From contig CBFHNR010000006.1 in NCBI GenBank assembly GCA_965657215.1, positions 1 through 64,000 on the forward strand: 64,000 bases of DNA, given 5' to 3'. This stretch comes from JAHEJA01 sp965657215. Lineage in GTDB: Bacteria > Pseudomonadota > Alphaproteobacteria > Rhodobacterales > Rhodobacteraceae. The notes below the pieces were generated by a model. That model was given only the letters and a program-made list of their open reading frames with translations, searched no databases and was not told the origin of the DNA. Positions 62,816-64,000 of this stretch are shown in pieces; the first letter of the stretch is position 1, and the number at the start of each line of letters is the position of its first letter. A program made the position numbers and the translations under genes.

Positions 62816-63753
62816 GACTTTGTGTAGCTGGCGCCTATGGTGCCTTTGGAACCAAACATCTGGATGCGCTCGCAAATATTGACGGCGTTCAGGTCACCTC
62901 TGTCATGGGCCCCAACCAATCCAAAATTGACGCCTTAGCAGAGGCGCGCGGCATTGGGCATGCAAGCACACAATTGGCTGATTGTTTGGCACGCGATGAT
63001 GTGGATGCAGTAATTTTGGCAACGCCCACGCAACTGCATGCTGAGCAGGCAATTGCTTGTATGCGCGCCGGAAAACCAGTGTTGATCGAAATCCCAATGG
63101 CAGATTCCTTAGAAGATAGCGAAGCAATTTGCGCCGTTCAAAAGGAAACAGGTGTTCTGGCAATGGCGGGTCAAGTGCGCCGGTTCAACCCATCGCATCA
63201 ATGGATCCGCAACAAAATCGACGCCGGTGAGCTCAAGGTTCAGCAGATGGATGTGCAGACCTATTTCTTTCGCCGCACCAACATGAACGCTAAAGGCGAG
63301 CCGCGCAGCTGGACAGATCATCTTTTGTGGCATCACGCCTGCCACACTGTGGATTTGTTCCAATACCAAACAGGTGAAGTCGCCTCAGAATGCTTTGGCC
63401 TCCAAGGGCCAATGCACCCCGAACTAGGCATCGCAATGGATGTGTCTATCGGCATGAAAACAGAAAGCGGCGCGATTTGCACCTTGTCTTTGTCCTTCAA
63501 TAATGACGGGCCATTGGGAACGTTCTTCCGATATATCTGCGACAACGGAACGTATTTGGCGCGATATGATGACTTGTATGATGGATATGAGAACAAAATT
63601 GATCTCAGCGATGTGGCCGTTTCAGACAATGGTATCGAACTGATTGACCGCGAATTCATCAGCGCCATCCAAGAAGGTCGCGAGCCAAACGGATCCGTTC
63701 ATGACACGCTCAGCGCGATGCGCACTTTGGACAAAATCGAAAGATCTTTTTGA
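62812..63753 (+). CDS. ligC: 4-carboxy-2-hydroxymuconate-6-semialdehyde dehydrogenase
   Basis: A 313-aa Gfo/Idh/MocA-fold NADP-dependent dehydrogenase. Rossmann start MRLCVAGAYGAFGTKHLDAL, VILATPTQLHAEQA, VLIEIPMADSLEDSEAI, GQVRRFNPSHQWIR and LWHHACHTVDLFQY. It oxidises the hemiacetal form of the ring-cleavage product to 2-pyrone-4,6-dicarboxylate, the LigI substrate. Translationally coupled to ligB. Confidence 0.95.
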   Translation: MRLCVAGAYGAFGTKHLDALANIDGVQVTSVMGPNQSKIDALAEARGIGHASTQLADCLARDDVDAVILATPTQLHAEQAIACMRAGKPVLIEIPMADSLEDSEAICAVQKETGVLAMAGQVRRFNPSHQWIRNKIDAGELKVQQMDVQTYFFRRTNMNAKGEPRSWTDHLLWHHACHTVDLFQYQTGEVASECFGLQGPMHPELGIAMDVSIGMKTESGAICTLSLSFNNDGPLGTFFRYICDNGTYLARYDDLYDGYENKIDLSDVAVSDNGIELIDREFISAIQEGREPNGSVHDTLSAMRTLDKIERSF

Positions 63754-63778
63754 ACTAATTCGATGAGAAATAATGTGA

Positions 63779-63805
63779 GTATTGCTAGGTCAGACCTAGC
63801 AATAC
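63779..63805. terminator. Perfect 13-bp inverted repeat between ligC and the aldo/keto reductase gene
   Basis: GTATTGCTAGGTC-A-GACCTAGCAATAC, 13-bp arms with a single central base. It lies in the convergent gap and includes the TAG stop of the aldo/keto reductase gene. No T-run. Probably a bidirectional transcription stop. Confidence 0.6.
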
Positions 63806-64000
63806 CGCTCTGGTCCGTTCCATTGGGTTACTGAATAGCGATCCCCATGGGCCCAGCCAACTGGCAGAATGTCTTCAAGCTTTTGCAATATTTCTGGCGT
63901 CAAATCGAATGACCCGCCTTGTGCAACTTCACTCAAATGCTCAACTTTGCGCGTTCCAGGAATGGCAATGATATTCTCATCTTGATGAAGCACCCAAGCA
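63796..64000 (-). CDS. Aldo/keto reductase, C-terminal end (partial)
   Basis: The last 67 codons of a gene running off the right edge. IIAIPGTRKVEHLSEVAQGGSFDLTPEILQKLEDIL is the characteristic C-terminal NADPH-binding region of aldo/keto reductases (IPGxR..EHL.E). It ends ...WNGPERYC. Convergent with ligC, and nothing ties it to the pathway. Confidence 0.85.
   Translation of the reverse strand, partial: AWVLHQDENIIAIPGTRKVEHLSEVAQGGSFDLTPEILQKLEDILPVGWAHGDRYSVTQWNGPERYC

Overview
The window looks like a chromosomal segment of a marine alphaproteobacterium of the Roseobacter group (Rhodobacterales). The reasons are the rRNA operon tail in the order 23S-5S-initiator tRNA, the many ABC (CUT1) and TRAP transporters, the De Ley-Doudoroff type galactose genes, the agl locus, and the protocatechuate 4,5-cleavage genes with a GalB-type hydratase. 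Base composition is moderate, roughly half GC by eye. I do not name a genus. No phage, insertion sequence, CRISPR array or plasmid replication gene was seen.

Layout. (1) 1-667: 3' end of 23S rRNA, 5S rRNA and tRNA-fMet, followed by a small lipoprotein gene. (2) 1.5-13.0 kb: galactoside locus. An IclR regulator and an ABC ATPase face a substrate-binding protein, two permeases, a GH36 alpha-galactosidase, an SDR dehydrogenase, DgoK, DgoA and a GH42 beta-galactosidase. (3) 13.0-19.6 kb: a LacI regulator diverges from a complete ABC importer ending in a GH63-like glucosyl/mannosylglycerate hydrolase. (4) 19.7-26.3 kb: aglEFGAK, alpha-glucoside import and hydrolysis, on the minus strand, with two LacI-type operators upstream. 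(5) 26.6-29.1 kb: a dimethylglycine/sarcosine dehydrogenase-like flavoprotein. Regions 2-5 together look like a scavenging island for small algal glycosides and methylated amines.

(6) 29.0-39.8 kb: aromatic catabolism. It holds a 3-hydroxybenzoate 4-monooxygenase-like flavoprotein with a divergent MarR regulator, a BKACE (DUF849) enzyme divergent from an acyl-CoA dehydrogenase, a degenerate metallo-beta-lactamase-fold protein, a second aromatic hydroxylase, a DUF2783 protein, homogentisate dioxygenase and fumarylacetoacetase. (7) 39.8-44.2 kb: a worn stretch with a DUF2726 pseudogene, a bona fide formylglycine-generating enzyme, a flavin monooxygenase and half of an EamA transporter. The last two meet head to head at what looks like a deletion scar. 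(8) 44.2-49.8 kb: TAXI-TRAP transporter, LysR regulator and a tartrate/D-malate type dehydrogenase. (9) 49.8-55.4 kb: LysR, alpha/beta hydrolase, DctPQM TRAP transporter and a DUF3237 protein. (10) 55.5-63.8 kb: a full 4-hydroxybenzoate and protocatechuate meta-cleavage pathway. pobA, ligI, ligU, ligK and galB lie on the minus strand and ligABC on the plus strand, around a LysR-type regulator with two tandem HTH domains. (11) The right edge cuts an aldo/keto reductase.

How the genes work together. Region 2 would release galactose from alpha- and beta-galactosides and send it through KDGal to pyruvate and glyceraldehyde-3-phosphate, but galactonate dehydratase and a lactonase are not in the window. 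Regions 3 and 4 take up and split glucosylated solutes. The flavoproteins at 29.0 and 55.5 kb can both feed protocatechuate to LigAB, and the pathway then runs to pyruvate and oxaloacetate with every step encoded here. The homogentisate branch lacks maleylacetoacetate isomerase in this window. I found no single unprecedented multi-gene system. The most unusual items are an SDR with the catalytic Lys replaced by Asn, the double-HTH LysR protein, the BKACE/acyl-CoA dehydrogenase/degenerate MBL set, and the head-to-head truncation scar.
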